This document shows, in pieces, positions 43,101 to 50,837 of a DNA stretch of 64,000 bases (the first letter of the stretch is position 1; each line of letters opens with the position of its first letter). Made by a program: the position numbers and the translations under genes. Source of the DNA: Nonomuraea endophytica. GTDB taxonomy: Bacteria > Actinomycetota > Actinomycetes > Streptosporangiales > Streptosporangiaceae. The DNA is taken from NCBI RefSeq assembly GCF_014203235.1, contig NZ_JACHIN010000011.1, positions 62,001 to 126,000 on the forward strand. Reading direction: 5' to 3'. The notes under the pieces were generated by a model. It worked only from the letters and a program-made list of their open reading frames with translations. It made no database searches and had not been told where the DNA came from.

Positions 43101-45654
43101 CGGCGCGCTCGTACAGCGACTCCAGCGGGGGTGTGCCGCCCAGCCACTGGCGCAGCAGTTCCGAGACGATGGCGACGTCGGTGCTGATGCGCTGCTGGGC
43201 CAGGAAGATGCGGAAGACCGCGGCCTCCAGCTCGGGGGTGCGGTCCAGGCCGGTGATGCCGTAGTGGGCCAGGACGGTGGCGAGTTTGGCCTGGAAGCTC
43301 TCGGTGAGGCCGGCGCGTTCGGCGTCGAGGCTCTGCAGGTAGCTGTGGAAGAACTCGCGCGGGCTGTGCACGGCGCTGTCGGGTTCGGCGTCGAGTTCGA
43401 CGCCCGGCTTGTTACGGCTGAGCTCGCACAGGTCGGCGAACAGGGTGAGCAGGTTGAGCTCGCCCTCCAGCAGCCGGCCGCCGAGCTCGGCGCGGGCCGA
43501 CAGGTAGGCCGACAGGACGCGCTGGCCGTCGTGGGGGTCGACGTCGAAGCCGAGCAGCAGGCTGCGCAGGTCCTGCAGGCCGCGTTCGACGCGTTCGGCG
43601 GGGGAGGCGGGGGCGGGCTCGGCGGGCAGTTCGATCTCGACGTCGGCGCCGGCCGCCTGCTGCTCATCGGGGGATTCGTCCGACAGCGGCTCCAGGCGCA
43701 TGAGCGGCGCGGCGGTCTCGACCTGGCTGCCGACCGAGACCGGGCACTCGCGCACGCGGGCGCGGAACGGCGCGCGCAGCACGGTCTCCATCTTCATGCT
43801 CTCCAGCACCAGCAGCGGCGCGCCGGCCTCGACCTCGTCGCCGACGGCCAGCGGCGTGGCCACGACCAGCGCGGGCGCGGGGGAGCGCACGACGCCGCCC
43901 TCGTCGCGGCTGACGCGGTGGGTGACGCCGTCGACCTCGATCAGGTGGATGGGGCCGTGGGTGGAGGAGACCAGGCGGAAGCGGCGGCCGTTGACGACGA
44001 TCTGGCCGCAGTGCTCGTCGAAGCGTTCGACCTCGACGTCGGCCGGGTGTGAGCGGCCGCCGCCGGAGACGCCGACGCGGAAGCGGTTGTGGCCGACGCG
44101 GGCGACGCTCACCCGGTAGCCGACGCCGCGCAGCTTGAGGTCCAGGGGGCGGCCGGGGTCGTGCTGGACCTGGGGCCGGCCGCCGTGCGCGGTCGACAGC
44201 AGCCGCTGCCGGCTGACCTCCTCCTCGTCCTGGTAGGCCTCGATGGCGGCGGCGGCCAGGGCGATGGCGGAGTGGCGGTGGCTGACCAGGCCGCCTTCGG
44301 CGCGTACGCGGTCGATCCAGCCGGTGTCGGCGCCGGCCTGGATGACCTCGGGCTGATCGAGCAGGTCCAGGACGAAGCTCTTGTTGGTGGCGCCACCCTC
44401 GATGATCACGGTGGTGTCGGCCATGGCGCGGCGCAGCCGGCCCAGCGCCTGCTCGCGGTCGCTGCCGTAGGCGATGATCTTCGCGATCATGGAGTCGAAG
44501 TCGGCGGGGATGGTGTCGCCCTCGCTGACGCCGGTGTCGACGCGGATGCCGGGCCCCGAGGGCAGGATGAGGCGGGCGATGCGGCCGGGCGCGGGCGCGA
44601 AGTCGCGGTCGGGGTCTTCGGCGTTGAGCCGGGCCTCGACGGCGTGCCCGATCTCGGCCGGCTGCTCGCCCTCCAGCCGCCCGCCCGCGGCCACGTGCAG
44701 CTGCAGGCGGACCAGGTCGGTGCCGGTGGTGACCTCGGTGATCGGGTGCTCGACCTGCAGCCGGGTGTTGACCTCCAGGAAGGCGAACAGCTGCTCGCCC
44801 GGGTGGTAGAGGAACTCCACCGTGCAGGCGCCCCGGTAACCGACGGACACGGCCAGCCGTTCGGCCGAGGCCTTCAGCTCGGCGCTCTGCGCCGGCGACA
44901 GCACCGGCGAGGCCGACTCCTCGATGATCTTCTGGTTGCGGCGCTGCACCGAGCAGTCACGCACCCCCAGCGCCCAGGCCGTGCCCTGCCCGTCGGCGAT
45001 CACCTGGACCTCGACGTGCCGTGCGCCGGTCACCAGGCGCTCCAGGAACACCACGCCGGAGCCGAACGCGCGCAGCGCCTCCTGGCTGGTGCGCTCGTAG
45101 GCGTCGGCGAGTTCCTCGCTGGAGGCGACCATGCGGATGCCGCGCCCGCCGCCGCCCGCGCTCGCCTTGAGCATCAGCGGATAGCCGATCTCCCGCCCGG
45201 CGCTCAGCGCCTCGGCCAGCGTGGCGACCTCGCCCCGGCTCCACGGCGCCACCGGCACGCCGACCTGCTCGGCCAGGAGCTTGGCACCGATCTTGTCGCC
45301 GAGCCTGCGCATCGCCTCGGCGCTGGGCCCGACGAAGGTGACGCCGAGCTTCTCGCACAGCTCGGCGAAGGCCGGGTCCTCGGCGACGAACCCCCACCCC
45401 ACCCACGCCGCGTCCGCGCCGGACTCCACCAGCGCCCGCTCCAGCACGGCATGGTCGAGGTACGGCCGCGCCGACGCGGGCCCCAGCGGCACGGCCAGAT
45501 CGGCCTCCCGCACGAAGGTCGCGCCGCGGTCGGCGTCGGTGAACAGGGCGACCGTCTCGATCCGTTGCCCGGTCTCCGCCGAAAGATCCCGTACCGCGTG
45601 AATGAGCCGCATCGCGGCCTCTCCCCGGTTGACGATGGCCACACGACTGAACAC
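40135..45654 (-). CDS. single-chain acetyl/propionyl-CoA carboxylase (BC-BCCP-CT fusion)
   Basis: An 1839-residue enzyme carrying every activity on one chain, as in eukaryotic ACC. Residues 1-450 are biotin carboxylase (VAIVNRGEAAMRLIHAVRD, ATP-grasp loop KASAGGGGRGIRMV, EVNTRLQVEHPITE). A linker with beta domain leads to the biotinyl domain with ESMKMET, biotin on Lys621. A middle region of about 600 residues resembles the ACC central domain, and the last 590 are the carboxyltransferase pair (SGARISMTSG; GFPVCLIGIES; SKALNPNMTVLALEGSFASVLGG). It makes malonyl- or methylmalonyl-CoA. The GTG at 45654 has GGGGAGG eight bases upstream; a longer frame to 45807 is open but unsupported. Confidence 0.93.
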   Translation of the reverse strand: MFSRVAIVNRGEAAMRLIHAVRDLSAETGQRIETVALFTDADRGATFVREADLAVPLGPASARPYLDHAVLERALVESGADAAWVGWGFVAEDPAFAELCEKLGVTFVGPSAEAMRRLGDKIGAKLLAEQVGVPVAPWSRGEVATLAEALSAGREIGYPLMLKASAGGGGRGIRMVASSEELADAYERTSQEALRAFGSGVVFLERLVTGARHVEVQVIADGQGTAWALGVRDCSVQRRNQKIIEESASPVLSPAQSAELKASAERLAVSVGYRGACTVEFLYHPGEQLFAFLEVNTRLQVEHPITEVTTGTDLVRLQLHVAAGGRLEGEQPAEIGHAVEARLNAEDPDRDFAPAPGRIARLILPSGPGIRVDTGVSEGDTIPADFDSMIAKIIAYGSDREQALGRLRRAMADTTVIIEGGATNKSFVLDLLDQPEVIQAGADTGWIDRVRAEGGLVSHRHSAIALAAAAIEAYQDEEEVSRQRLLSTAHGGRPQVQHDPGRPLDLKLRGVGYRVSVARVGHNRFRVGVSGGGRSHPADVEVERFDEHCGQIVVNGRRFRLVSSTHGPIHLIEVDGVTHRVSRDEGGVVRSPAPALVVATPLAVGDEVEAGAPLLVLESMKMETVLRAPFRARVRECPVSVGSQVETAAPLMRLEPLSDESPDEQQAAGADVEIELPAEPAPASPAERVERGLQDLRSLLLGFDVDPHDGQRVLSAYLSARAELGGRLLEGELNLLTLFADLCELSRNKPGVELDAEPDSAVHSPREFFHSYLQSLDAERAGLTESFQAKLATVLAHYGITGLDRTPELEAAVFRIFLAQQRISTDVAIVSELLRQWLGGTPPLESLYERAGLGLEHLVEATQVRFPTVSDLARGVVFRWFAQPLLRRNRAKVYAAVRDELRYLDHNPEAPDRADRIQVMVASAEPLVRLIGQRMRRPGRDHAPLLEVLTRRYYGNRALSQVGLSQAGGSRFVTAEHSGPNGLARVVTTAVDIAALPEAVTALAAFTEPDTGQEQGLRRELVADLYLTWEDQPDAEAMARRLGRILAEHARSHGVRRITTTVAGTGGAVMHHHFTFRPDGSGGFAEDRLIRGLHPQIAQRLQLQRLRAFDLTRLPSADEEVYLFKAVAKSNPADERLIAMGQVRDLTPLREADGRLVALPAVEDAITAGLDAIRNIQAQRPQNKRFDTNRIMMYVWPSTEISTDELNMLVQRILPTTAGAGLEEVQFVARQRTASGELAEVSVRITLDAGRGAHVHVGKPSTEPLQPLDDYRQKVLRAARRGTVYPYELTGLLAGPRGGFAEHDLDEHGALVPVQRPPGKNSAALVAGVVTTITERHPEGVTRVVLLGDPTKALGALSEPECARVIAALDLAERMRVPLEWFALSAGARISMTSGTENMDWVAAALKRIVTFTQAGGEINIVVAGITVGAQPYWNAEATMLMHTKGILVMTPDSAMVLTGKQSLDFSGGVSAEDNFGIGGYDRVMGPNGQAQYWAPSLAAAREVLMAHYDHTYVVPGESGPRRAYTIDPAGRDVRAYPHQIGGSDFTTVGEIFSAEHNPDRKKPFDIRTVMRAVSDQDHPVLERWAGMADAETSAVQDAHIGGFPVCLIGIESRSVPRRGFPPTDGPDTYTAGTLFPRSSKKTARAINAASGNRPLVVLANLSGFDGSPESMRKLQLEYGAEIGRAIVNFDGPIVFCVISRYHGGAFVVFSKALNPNMTVLALEGSFASVLGGAPAAAVVFSGEVNNRTATDPRVTDLQARVSAASGAERAALNAQLAEVQSAVRAEKLGEVAAEFDRVHSIQRAVEVGSVDAIISAAELRPRIIAAIEQATIGQATGG

Positions 45655-45792
45655 CGGCTGAGCCTCCCCATGACGAAACGCACAGAAGGCGACGTCCGAA
45701 ACCCGGAGCGTCGCCTGCACCCTGTCCCCATACCCTGCTGGATCGCCGCCGGGTATACCAATGTCCGCATCGCGCATGGTGGGGCCCCTGTG

Positions 45793-45809
45793 TTGTGGAG
45801 ACCCCACAA
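45793..45809. promoter_or_regulatory. inverted repeat upstream of the carboxylase gene
   Basis: TTGTGG-AGACC-CCACAA (45793-45809) is a perfect six-base dyad in the 169-base gap between the carboxylase start and the stop of the PhyH gene. It could be an operator of the carboxylase or a weak stem after the PhyH gene; there is no way to decide from the sequence. Confidence 0.4.
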
Positions 45810-45823
45810 AAGCACGTCGACGG

Positions 45824-46552
45824 TCAGGAGGGCGACAGTGCCCGCGCCAGGACGTTCGCCCCCTGCCCGTTGACCGGTTCCTTCAGCATGATGGGCCCCT
45901 GCGACATGAAACGCGGCTCCTCGCCGCGGTGCTCGTCGGCGGCGTGCACGGTGTAGGGGTGCAGCAGGTACACATCCCCCGGCGCCCCCGTCGCGTACGC
46001 CAGCGGCCGGTGCGCGCTGGCCTCATCCACCAGCGGCCCGGCGACCATCGCGTCGACCGCCTCCTCGCCCAGCACGGCGAAGGCGTCGCGGTGTGAGCCC
46101 ACCCGCACCCGGGTCGGCGCGTCGTCCGGCCCCACGTGCGACAGCAGCACCAGCAGCAGCATCGTCTGCGACCGGCCGCTGACGCCCCAGCTGCCGTCGG
46201 GCCGCTGGGTGTTGGAGTCGATGTGCCAGCCGCGGTCCTCCACCGGCGGCAGGTGCGGGAAGCGCACGGGCACGCTGCCCAGCGCCCCGCGCGGCAGCCA
46301 GCCGCCCGGCCCGGCCACGGCGTCGTAGGCCGCGTGCAGGCGCGGGCTCCTCATGATCTGCCCGAACGGGCCCGCTCCCGTGGTGTCCATCGCCCACACG
46401 ACCGGCTCGCGCCAGGCGGCCGGCTCCTCGGGCGACAGGCCGATCTGGCGCCACAGCAGCATGCGGGCCGCGTCGGCCACCTCCGGTTCGGCGACCGCCT
46501 CCACCTTGGCGAACCCGTCGGCCGCGAAACGCTCCACGTCGATGACATCCAT
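45824..46552 (-). CDS. phytanoyl-CoA dioxygenase (PhyH) family protein
   Basis: A 242-residue Fe(II)/2-oxoglutarate dioxygenase. The iron ligands are His and Asp in GWHIDSNTQ and the distal His in LHPYTVHAAD, followed by an Arg about ten residues later (EPRFMSQGP) that would hold 2-oxoglutarate. Members hydroxylate lipids or natural products such as ectoine or kanamycin-type substrates. The start at ATG 46552 (MDVIDVERFAADGFAKV) is the family opening. It is divergent from the haloperoxidase-like gene and on the same strand as, and upstream of, the giant carboxylase. Confidence 0.85.
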   Translation of the reverse strand: MDVIDVERFAADGFAKVEAVAEPEVADAARMLLWRQIGLSPEEPAAWREPVVWAMDTTGAGPFGQIMRSPRLHAAYDAVAGPGGWLPRGALGSVPVRFPHLPPVEDRGWHIDSNTQRPDGSWGVSGRSQTMLLLVLLSHVGPDDAPTRVRVGSHRDAFAVLGEEAVDAMVAGPLVDEASAHRPLAYATGAPGDVYLLHPYTVHAADEHRGEEPRFMSQGPIMLKEPVNGQGANVLARALSPS

Positions 46553-46699
46553 GCCCGCCACGCTAACGACCGTGTCCACCGATTTACCCCCTGCCACACC
46601 CCAGAGCCGCAGGCCAACGCGCGGGTAGGGGTTGCCGCTGATCGGCTCCTGGCACGAGCGTTACGCCCAGGCAATCCCACAGAGAGGACCACCGGCTCG

Positions 46700-47920
46700 A
46701 TGTCGCGCTTATCCCGCATAGCGGCCGTGCTCGTGCTGGCCGCACTTCCGATCACCCTCACCTCGACCTCCGCGGCCGCGCGCACCGGCAGCGCGGTCGA
46801 CGTCGCCCTGGAGTGGTACGACGCCTCCGCCCTGACCGTCAAGCTCGGCGGCGCCTCCGCCGCGGCGACCAACTCGCGCGTGTGGGCGATCGGCTGGAGC
46901 GCGGCGACCCGCGCGCTGGTGCGCCAGCCGCTGGCCCCTGCCGCCTACCAGCAGGCCGCGCTGGCCTCGGCCGTGCACGCGGCCCTGCTCGACTTCGCGC
47001 CGCCCGGAAAGCCGCAGCTGGACGCGGTCCTGGCCGGCACGCTGGCGCGCATCCCCGACGGGGACGCCAAGGAGCGCGGGATCGCCGCCGGCAAGGCCGC
47101 CACCGCCGCCCTGCTGGCCGAGCGGGCCGGCGACGGCCTGGACCCGGCTTCGATCGACGCCGCCTATCACCCGCAGCCGCCCGCGCCGGGCGTCTGGCAG
47201 CCCACCCCGCCGGCCAACGCCCGCGGCATCCAGTACGGCCTGCGCAACGCCAAGCCGTTCCTGCTGGCCAGCGGCAGCCAGTTCCGCCCCACGCCCGACG
47301 CCCTCGACTCCGAGCGCTACCTGCGCGACATGGAGGAAGTACGCGTCTACGGCGCCGCCGACTCCACCGCCCGCACGCCCGAGCAGACCGCGGTGGCGCA
47401 GTTCTGGGCCACCACCCCGCTGCCGATCTTCACCCAGCTGCTGCGGGGGGCGCTGGAGCAGAAGGCGTCGTGGCCGCTGGCCGCCCGCGCCGGGCTGGTG
47501 GCCGCCTTCCACGTGGCCTCCGTCGACACGCAGATCGCCACCTCCGACGCCAAGTACGCGCACGTGCGCTGGCGTCCGGTGACGGCGCTGCGCGCCGCGG
47601 GTTACACGGGCTGGACGCCGCTGCACGAGACGCCGCCCCACCCCGACTACGTCAGCGGGCACGCGGCCTACGCGGGCGCCGCCGAGCAGATCCTCACCGC
47701 GCTGACCGGTCCCCGCCCGGCCCGGCCCATCACCGCCTCCAGCGCGGTGGCGCCCGGGGCCGACCGCACCTACAGCTCCTGGCGGCAGTTCACCCAGGAG
47801 AACCTGGACGCCCGCGTCTGGTCCGGCATCCACACCCGCAACGCCGACGACGCCGGCGCGCAGCTGGGGCGCCGCGTGGCCCTGAACTCCCTGCTGCACC
47901 TGCCCGGCCTGCTCTTCTAA
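46700..47920 (+). CDS. secreted vanadium-dependent haloperoxidase/PAP2-family protein
   Basis: A 406-residue exported helical protein. The signal peptide ends near TSTSAAA (about residue 26). The C-terminal half holds the vanadate/phosphate site: KYAHVRWRPVTAL (Lys and Arg), DYVSGHAAYAG (the SGH motif) and ARVWSGIHTRNADDAG (RxxxGxHxxxD). Proteins of this group are either haloperoxidases that bind vanadate or acid phosphatases of the same fold; sequence alone does not separate them. GAGAGGA lies before the ATG. Two strong hairpins follow the gene. Confidence 0.85.
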   Translation: MSRLSRIAAVLVLAALPITLTSTSAAARTGSAVDVALEWYDASALTVKLGGASAAATNSRVWAIGWSAATRALVRQPLAPAAYQQAALASAVHAALLDFAPPGKPQLDAVLAGTLARIPDGDAKERGIAAGKAATAALLAERAGDGLDPASIDAAYHPQPPAPGVWQPTPPANARGIQYGLRNAKPFLLASGSQFRPTPDALDSERYLRDMEEVRVYGAADSTARTPEQTAVAQFWATTPLPIFTQLLRGALEQKASWPLAARAGLVAAFHVASVDTQIATSDAKYAHVRWRPVTALRAAGYTGWTPLHETPPHPDYVSGHAAYAGAAEQILTALTGPRPARPITASSAVAPGADRTYSSWRQFTQENLDARVWSGIHTRNADDAGAQLGRRVALNSLLHLPGLLF

Positions 47921-48227
47921 CCCCCACACGGCCGAGAGCCTCACCAAGAGAGCCCCCCAACCACCCCTACCACCGCCAAGAGCCCCACCAGGGAGCCCAC
48001 CAGGAGCCCCCGCTACCGCCGCCGCAGCTCTTCACCGCCGCCCTACCTGTGACCCACCGCCCGACGCGGCGGACCACACCGCCAGACCCGGGTGCCCTGC
48101 GCGCCCAAGGGCGGACACCCGTGGTCGCCAGCCCACTGGTCGTCAGCCCCGCCGGTGGCGGGGACCCGCAGCGGCCGGCACGCCTGGGGCAGGACAGCGG
48201 GGCAGGACAGCGGGGGTGAGAAAGACC
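47921..48227. other. non-coding spacer after the haloperoxidase gene
   Basis: About 300 bases with simple C/A-rich sequence and repeated GAGCCCC(A)CC stretches, no convincing gene. A perfect short hairpin CCCCGCC-GGT-GGCGGGG lies at 48147-48163, followed by the two large hairpins listed separately. Confidence 0.6.
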
Positions 48228-48259
48228 AGTGGCGGGCCCCACCCCCAGGGCCCGCCACT
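48228..48259. terminator. bidirectional terminator hairpin 1
   Basis: AGTGGCGGGCCC (48228-48239) and GGGCCCGCCACT (48248-48259): perfect 12-base stem, eight-base loop, between the convergent haloperoxidase and DUF4097 genes. No T tract. Confidence 0.8.
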
Positions 48260-48261
48260 AC

Positions 48262-48298
48262 CGGCGCCTGTTCCCCCTCCCCCGGGGGACAGGCGCCG
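48262..48298. terminator. bidirectional terminator hairpin 2
   Basis: CGGCGCCTGT (48262-48271) pairs with ACAGGCGCCG (48289-48298), then a T-G wobble and four C-G pairs extend the stem towards a seven-base loop. It follows the first hairpin by two bases, a tandem termination zone for both strands. Confidence 0.8.
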
Positions 48299-48351
48299 CC
48301 TCCGTTCGGCCAGGCGGCGTGCGGACGCCGGGGGACCTCGAAAGACGGGGG

Positions 48352-49260
48352 TCAGGCGCGGCGGATGGTGATGTCGCCCTCGTGGCTGCGGGCGCGGATC
48401 TCGACCGTCTCCTCGAACCCCTCCGGCCCCTCGCGCGGCTCCAGGGTGTTGACCAGCCGCCCCTCGGCCGTGCTCACGTCCAGCAGCGCCGCCGTGCCCT
48501 GCCGGATGCCGACCTCCAGGTCGCCGCCGGTGCTCGTCAGCACCACGGTGCCGCGCCTGACCTGCCCGATGCGCACGCTGCCGTACACCGTCTTGGCCTC
48601 GACGCCGCCGTGGGCGCGCTCGACCTGCATGTCGCCGTGCACGCCGGTCAGCCGCAGGTCGCCGGTGACCTCGCCGATGGCGCATTCGCCGTCGTCGTTC
48701 CTGATGACGGCGCTGCCGTGGATCTCGTGGATCCTGACCTCGCCGGAGCCGGTGGTGATCTCGGCGCGGCCGTGGGCGCGGTCCAGGGAGATCTCGCCGC
48801 TGTCGGTGGTCAGGCGGACCGCGCCGGCCTGGTCGAGGCGGATGTCGCCGTAGTCGGTGCGCAGGCGTACCTCGCCCAGCCGCCCGGTGCAGTGGAACTC
48901 CCCGGCCATCGCCTCACCCTGCACGTGGGAGCCGGAGGGCACCTCGATCGTGACGCTGGGCGAGGACTGTCCCCACTCGCCGAGCATGCGCACCAGCCCG
49001 GACAGGCTCCAGCCGGGCCGCCTGCCCACGGAGGCGGCGGCTTGGCGTACCGTCCCGGCCAGGCCGGGGTCGCGGGGCGCGGCGGAGGAGACCATCAGGG
49101 TGCCGCCCTCGTAGACGGCCTGGATGTCGCCTTCCTGCTCGCCGTCGCCCGGCCACACCTGCAGCACGGTGTCGGTGCGGTCGCTGGCGATGATCCTGAC
49201 CTCGCCGCCGGGCAGGTCGATCCTGACCGTGATCGGCTCGGGCGTGTCGAACGTCGGCAT
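48352..49260 (-). CDS. DUF4097-family beta-helix protein
   Basis: A 302-residue cytoplasmic protein with repeated beta-strand units of the type GSGEVRIHEIHGSA, GDLRLTGVHGDM, GSVRIGQVRRGTV from residue about 125 to the end, typical of the putative adhesin DUF4097 fold, a right-handed beta-solenoid. No signal peptide or membrane helix is present, so an adhesin role is doubtful. GAGGAGGG precedes the ATG at 49260. It follows the RHH protein gene by 35 bases on the same strand and is probably co-transcribed. Function unknown. Confidence 0.85.
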   Translation of the reverse strand: MPTFDTPEPITVRIDLPGGEVRIIASDRTDTVLQVWPGDGEQEGDIQAVYEGGTLMVSSAAPRDPGLAGTVRQAAASVGRRPGWSLSGLVRMLGEWGQSSPSVTIEVPSGSHVQGEAMAGEFHCTGRLGEVRLRTDYGDIRLDQAGAVRLTTDSGEISLDRAHGRAEITTGSGEVRIHEIHGSAVIRNDDGECAIGEVTGDLRLTGVHGDMQVERAHGGVEAKTVYGSVRIGQVRRGTVVLTSTGGDLEVGIRQGTAALLDVSTAEGRLVNTLEPREGPEGFEETVEIRARSHEGDITIRRA

Positions 49261-49295
49261 GGGAACCCTCCTCAAAGATTGCTGGTGTGGACCGC

Positions 49296-49808
49296 TCAGC
49301 CGACCCAGCCGCTGTAGCGGCGGCCGTCGGCTGCGGGCCGGCGGGTACGGCGGGCGGAATCGAACGTGGCCGCGACGGCGCGCACGAGCCAGGTGTTGAC
49401 CGACAGGCCCTCCTGGCGCGCGGCCTCCTCGATGAGGCCCTTGAGCTGCTCGGGCAGGCGGAAGTTGATCCGCGCGGTGCCGCCGTCCTTGCCCGCGGCG
49501 GCGGGCGGATCCGCCTCCTCGTAGGAGGACTGGTCGTAGGAGGACTGGTCGTGGGGGTGCTCGGCGGGCGAGCGCGTCAGGACGAAGGCCGGGTCGCCGC
49601 GGCGCAGGCGCACCTCCACCGAGCCGGGCGCCATCTCGCGGGTGATCTCGTCGGCGGCCTCCGACAGCGCCTCCAGCAAGATGAGCCGCACGGAGGACTC
49701 CAGGGGCGCGGCGAGCCGCTCGGCCAGCGCGACCGCCTCATCGCCGCCGCCCTGCGCGGCGGCGGCCAGCTCCCGGCGGAGCCGGTCGGCGTACGACGTG
49801 AGATCCAT
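49296..49808 (-). CDS. ribbon-helix-helix (HicB/Arc-like) regulator
   Basis: A 170-residue protein. The C-terminal RHH domain is ARINFRLPEQLKGLIEEAAR followed by EGLSVNTWLVRAV (residues about 118-158). The N-terminal 80 residues are helical, perhaps for oligomerisation. It is often named a HicB-type antitoxin, but no HicA-like toxin is adjacent; its partner here is a DUF4097 protein. A near-perfect 12-base dyad sits just upstream of its start, as expected for autoregulation by an RHH protein. Confidence 0.85.
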   Translation of the reverse strand: MDLTSYADRLRRELAAAAQGGGDEAVALAERLAAPLESSVRLILLEALSEAADEITREMAPGSVEVRLRRGDPAFVLTRSPAEHPHDQSSYDQSSYEEADPPAAAGKDGGTARINFRLPEQLKGLIEEAARQEGLSVNTWLVRAVAATFDSARRTRRPAADGRRYSGWVG

Positions 49809-49816
49809 GGCACCAC

Positions 49817-49859
49817 TATGACGCCAACCATGCGCCATCGCAAGCCAGTTGGCGCCATA
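49817..49859. promoter_or_regulatory. RHH operator candidate in divergent promoter region
   Basis: TATGACGCCAAC (49817-49828) and GTTGGCGCCATA (49848-49859) match in 11 of 12 positions. Additional GCGCCAT and GGCACCA half-sites lie between and beside them, so several RHH dimers could bind. The right arm contains the 8-base palindrome TGGCGCCA. Confidence 0.6.
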
Positions 49860-49895
49860 ATGGCATCAGGACAAAGAGGGCGTTACCCTGCCCAG

Positions 49896-50819
49896 GTGAT
49901 TTCCTACCGCCCCGCCACCCCCGCCGACCTCGACCGCGTCACCGCCTGGACCGTGCGCGAGCCCATCGGCTGGATCGACGCCGGCCAATTCCGCAAAGAC
50001 CTGGCCGAGGGCATGTACCGCCCGCAATGGACGTGGATCGCCGAGGACGGCGACGGCCGCATGGTGGGCCGGGCGCTGTGGTGGGGGCGGGCCGCCGCCG
50101 CGCACCCGGTCGCGCTCGACTGCCTGGACATCGACCCGCTGGAACCAGACCGTCAGGCGATCGCCGCCGCCCTGATCGGCGCCGCGCTGGCCGGCATCCC
50201 GGGCTCGGCGCAGTACACCATCAAGGCCGCCGGCGGCTGGCGCGAGGACCCGCCCACCGCCGCCGCGGTGGGCTGGCGGCGCGCGGCCGCGCACGCCGCC
50301 GGGCTGAGTCGCGAGGTGGAACGCCTGCAGTTCGCCTGGACCCCCGAGGCGGGCGTGCCCGCCGCCACCGGCGCGCTGCGGTTCGCCGAGGCGGGCGATG
50401 AGGAGTTCCTGGCCGTGTTCGAGCGCATCGCCGAGGGCAGCCTGGACGCGCAGACCCGAGCGAGCGTCGCGGCCAAGGGCCCGCGCCAGAGCGCCCGCGA
50501 GGAGATGGACTTCTATCTGAACGCGCCGGGGGAGCGGCACTGGTGGCGCCTGGCCCACACCCCCGGCGGGCAGGTGGCGGGCATGGCGATCCCGTCGGCC
50601 ACGCCGTACCACGTCAATGTGGGGTATCTCGGCGTGGTGCCACAGTGGCGCGGGCGCGGCTACGTCGATGAGATCCTCGGCGAGATCACCCGCCTGCACG
50701 CCGCCAACGGCGCGCCGCGCATCACCGCCACCACCGACCTGGCCAACGCGCCCATGGCGGCGGCCTTCCGGCGGGCGGGCTACCAGGTCACCGAAATCCG
50801 GCTGAATCTCGCCAACTGA
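49896..50819 (+). CDS. tandem GNAT acetyltransferase
   Basis: A 307-residue protein with two GNAT lobes, residues 1-150 (VISYRPATPADLDRVTAW, degenerate motif A) and 155-307 with a complete motif A, VGYLGVVPQWRGRGYVDEILGEI, and ANAPMAAAFRRAGY. Substrate unknown. The GTG at 49896 follows TACCCT (49884-49889) by six bases, so it is probably leaderless. It is divergent from the RHH/DUF4097 operon and 18 bases before the AAA+ ATPase. Confidence 0.85.
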   Translation: MISYRPATPADLDRVTAWTVREPIGWIDAGQFRKDLAEGMYRPQWTWIAEDGDGRMVGRALWWGRAAAAHPVALDCLDIDPLEPDRQAIAAALIGAALAGIPGSAQYTIKAAGGWREDPPTAAAVGWRRAAAHAAGLSREVERLQFAWTPEAGVPAATGALRFAEAGDEEFLAVFERIAEGSLDAQTRASVAAKGPRQSAREEMDFYLNAPGERHWWRLAHTPGGQVAGMAIPSATPYHVNVGYLGVVPQWRGRGYVDEILGEITRLHAANGAPRITATTDLANAPMAAAFRRAGYQVTEIRLNLAN

Positions 50820-50837
50820 CCTGCCACTGTGGGGTCC

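Noticed and set aside
40255-44052. A 1265-residue open frame on the plus strand
   Set aside because: It is the antisense shadow of the giant carboxylase, with a Gly/Val/His/Arg-biased sequence and no domain.
49296-49808. HicAB toxin-antitoxin system
   Set aside because: Only the RHH part is HicB-like; no HicA-like double-stranded RNA-binding toxin is adjacent.
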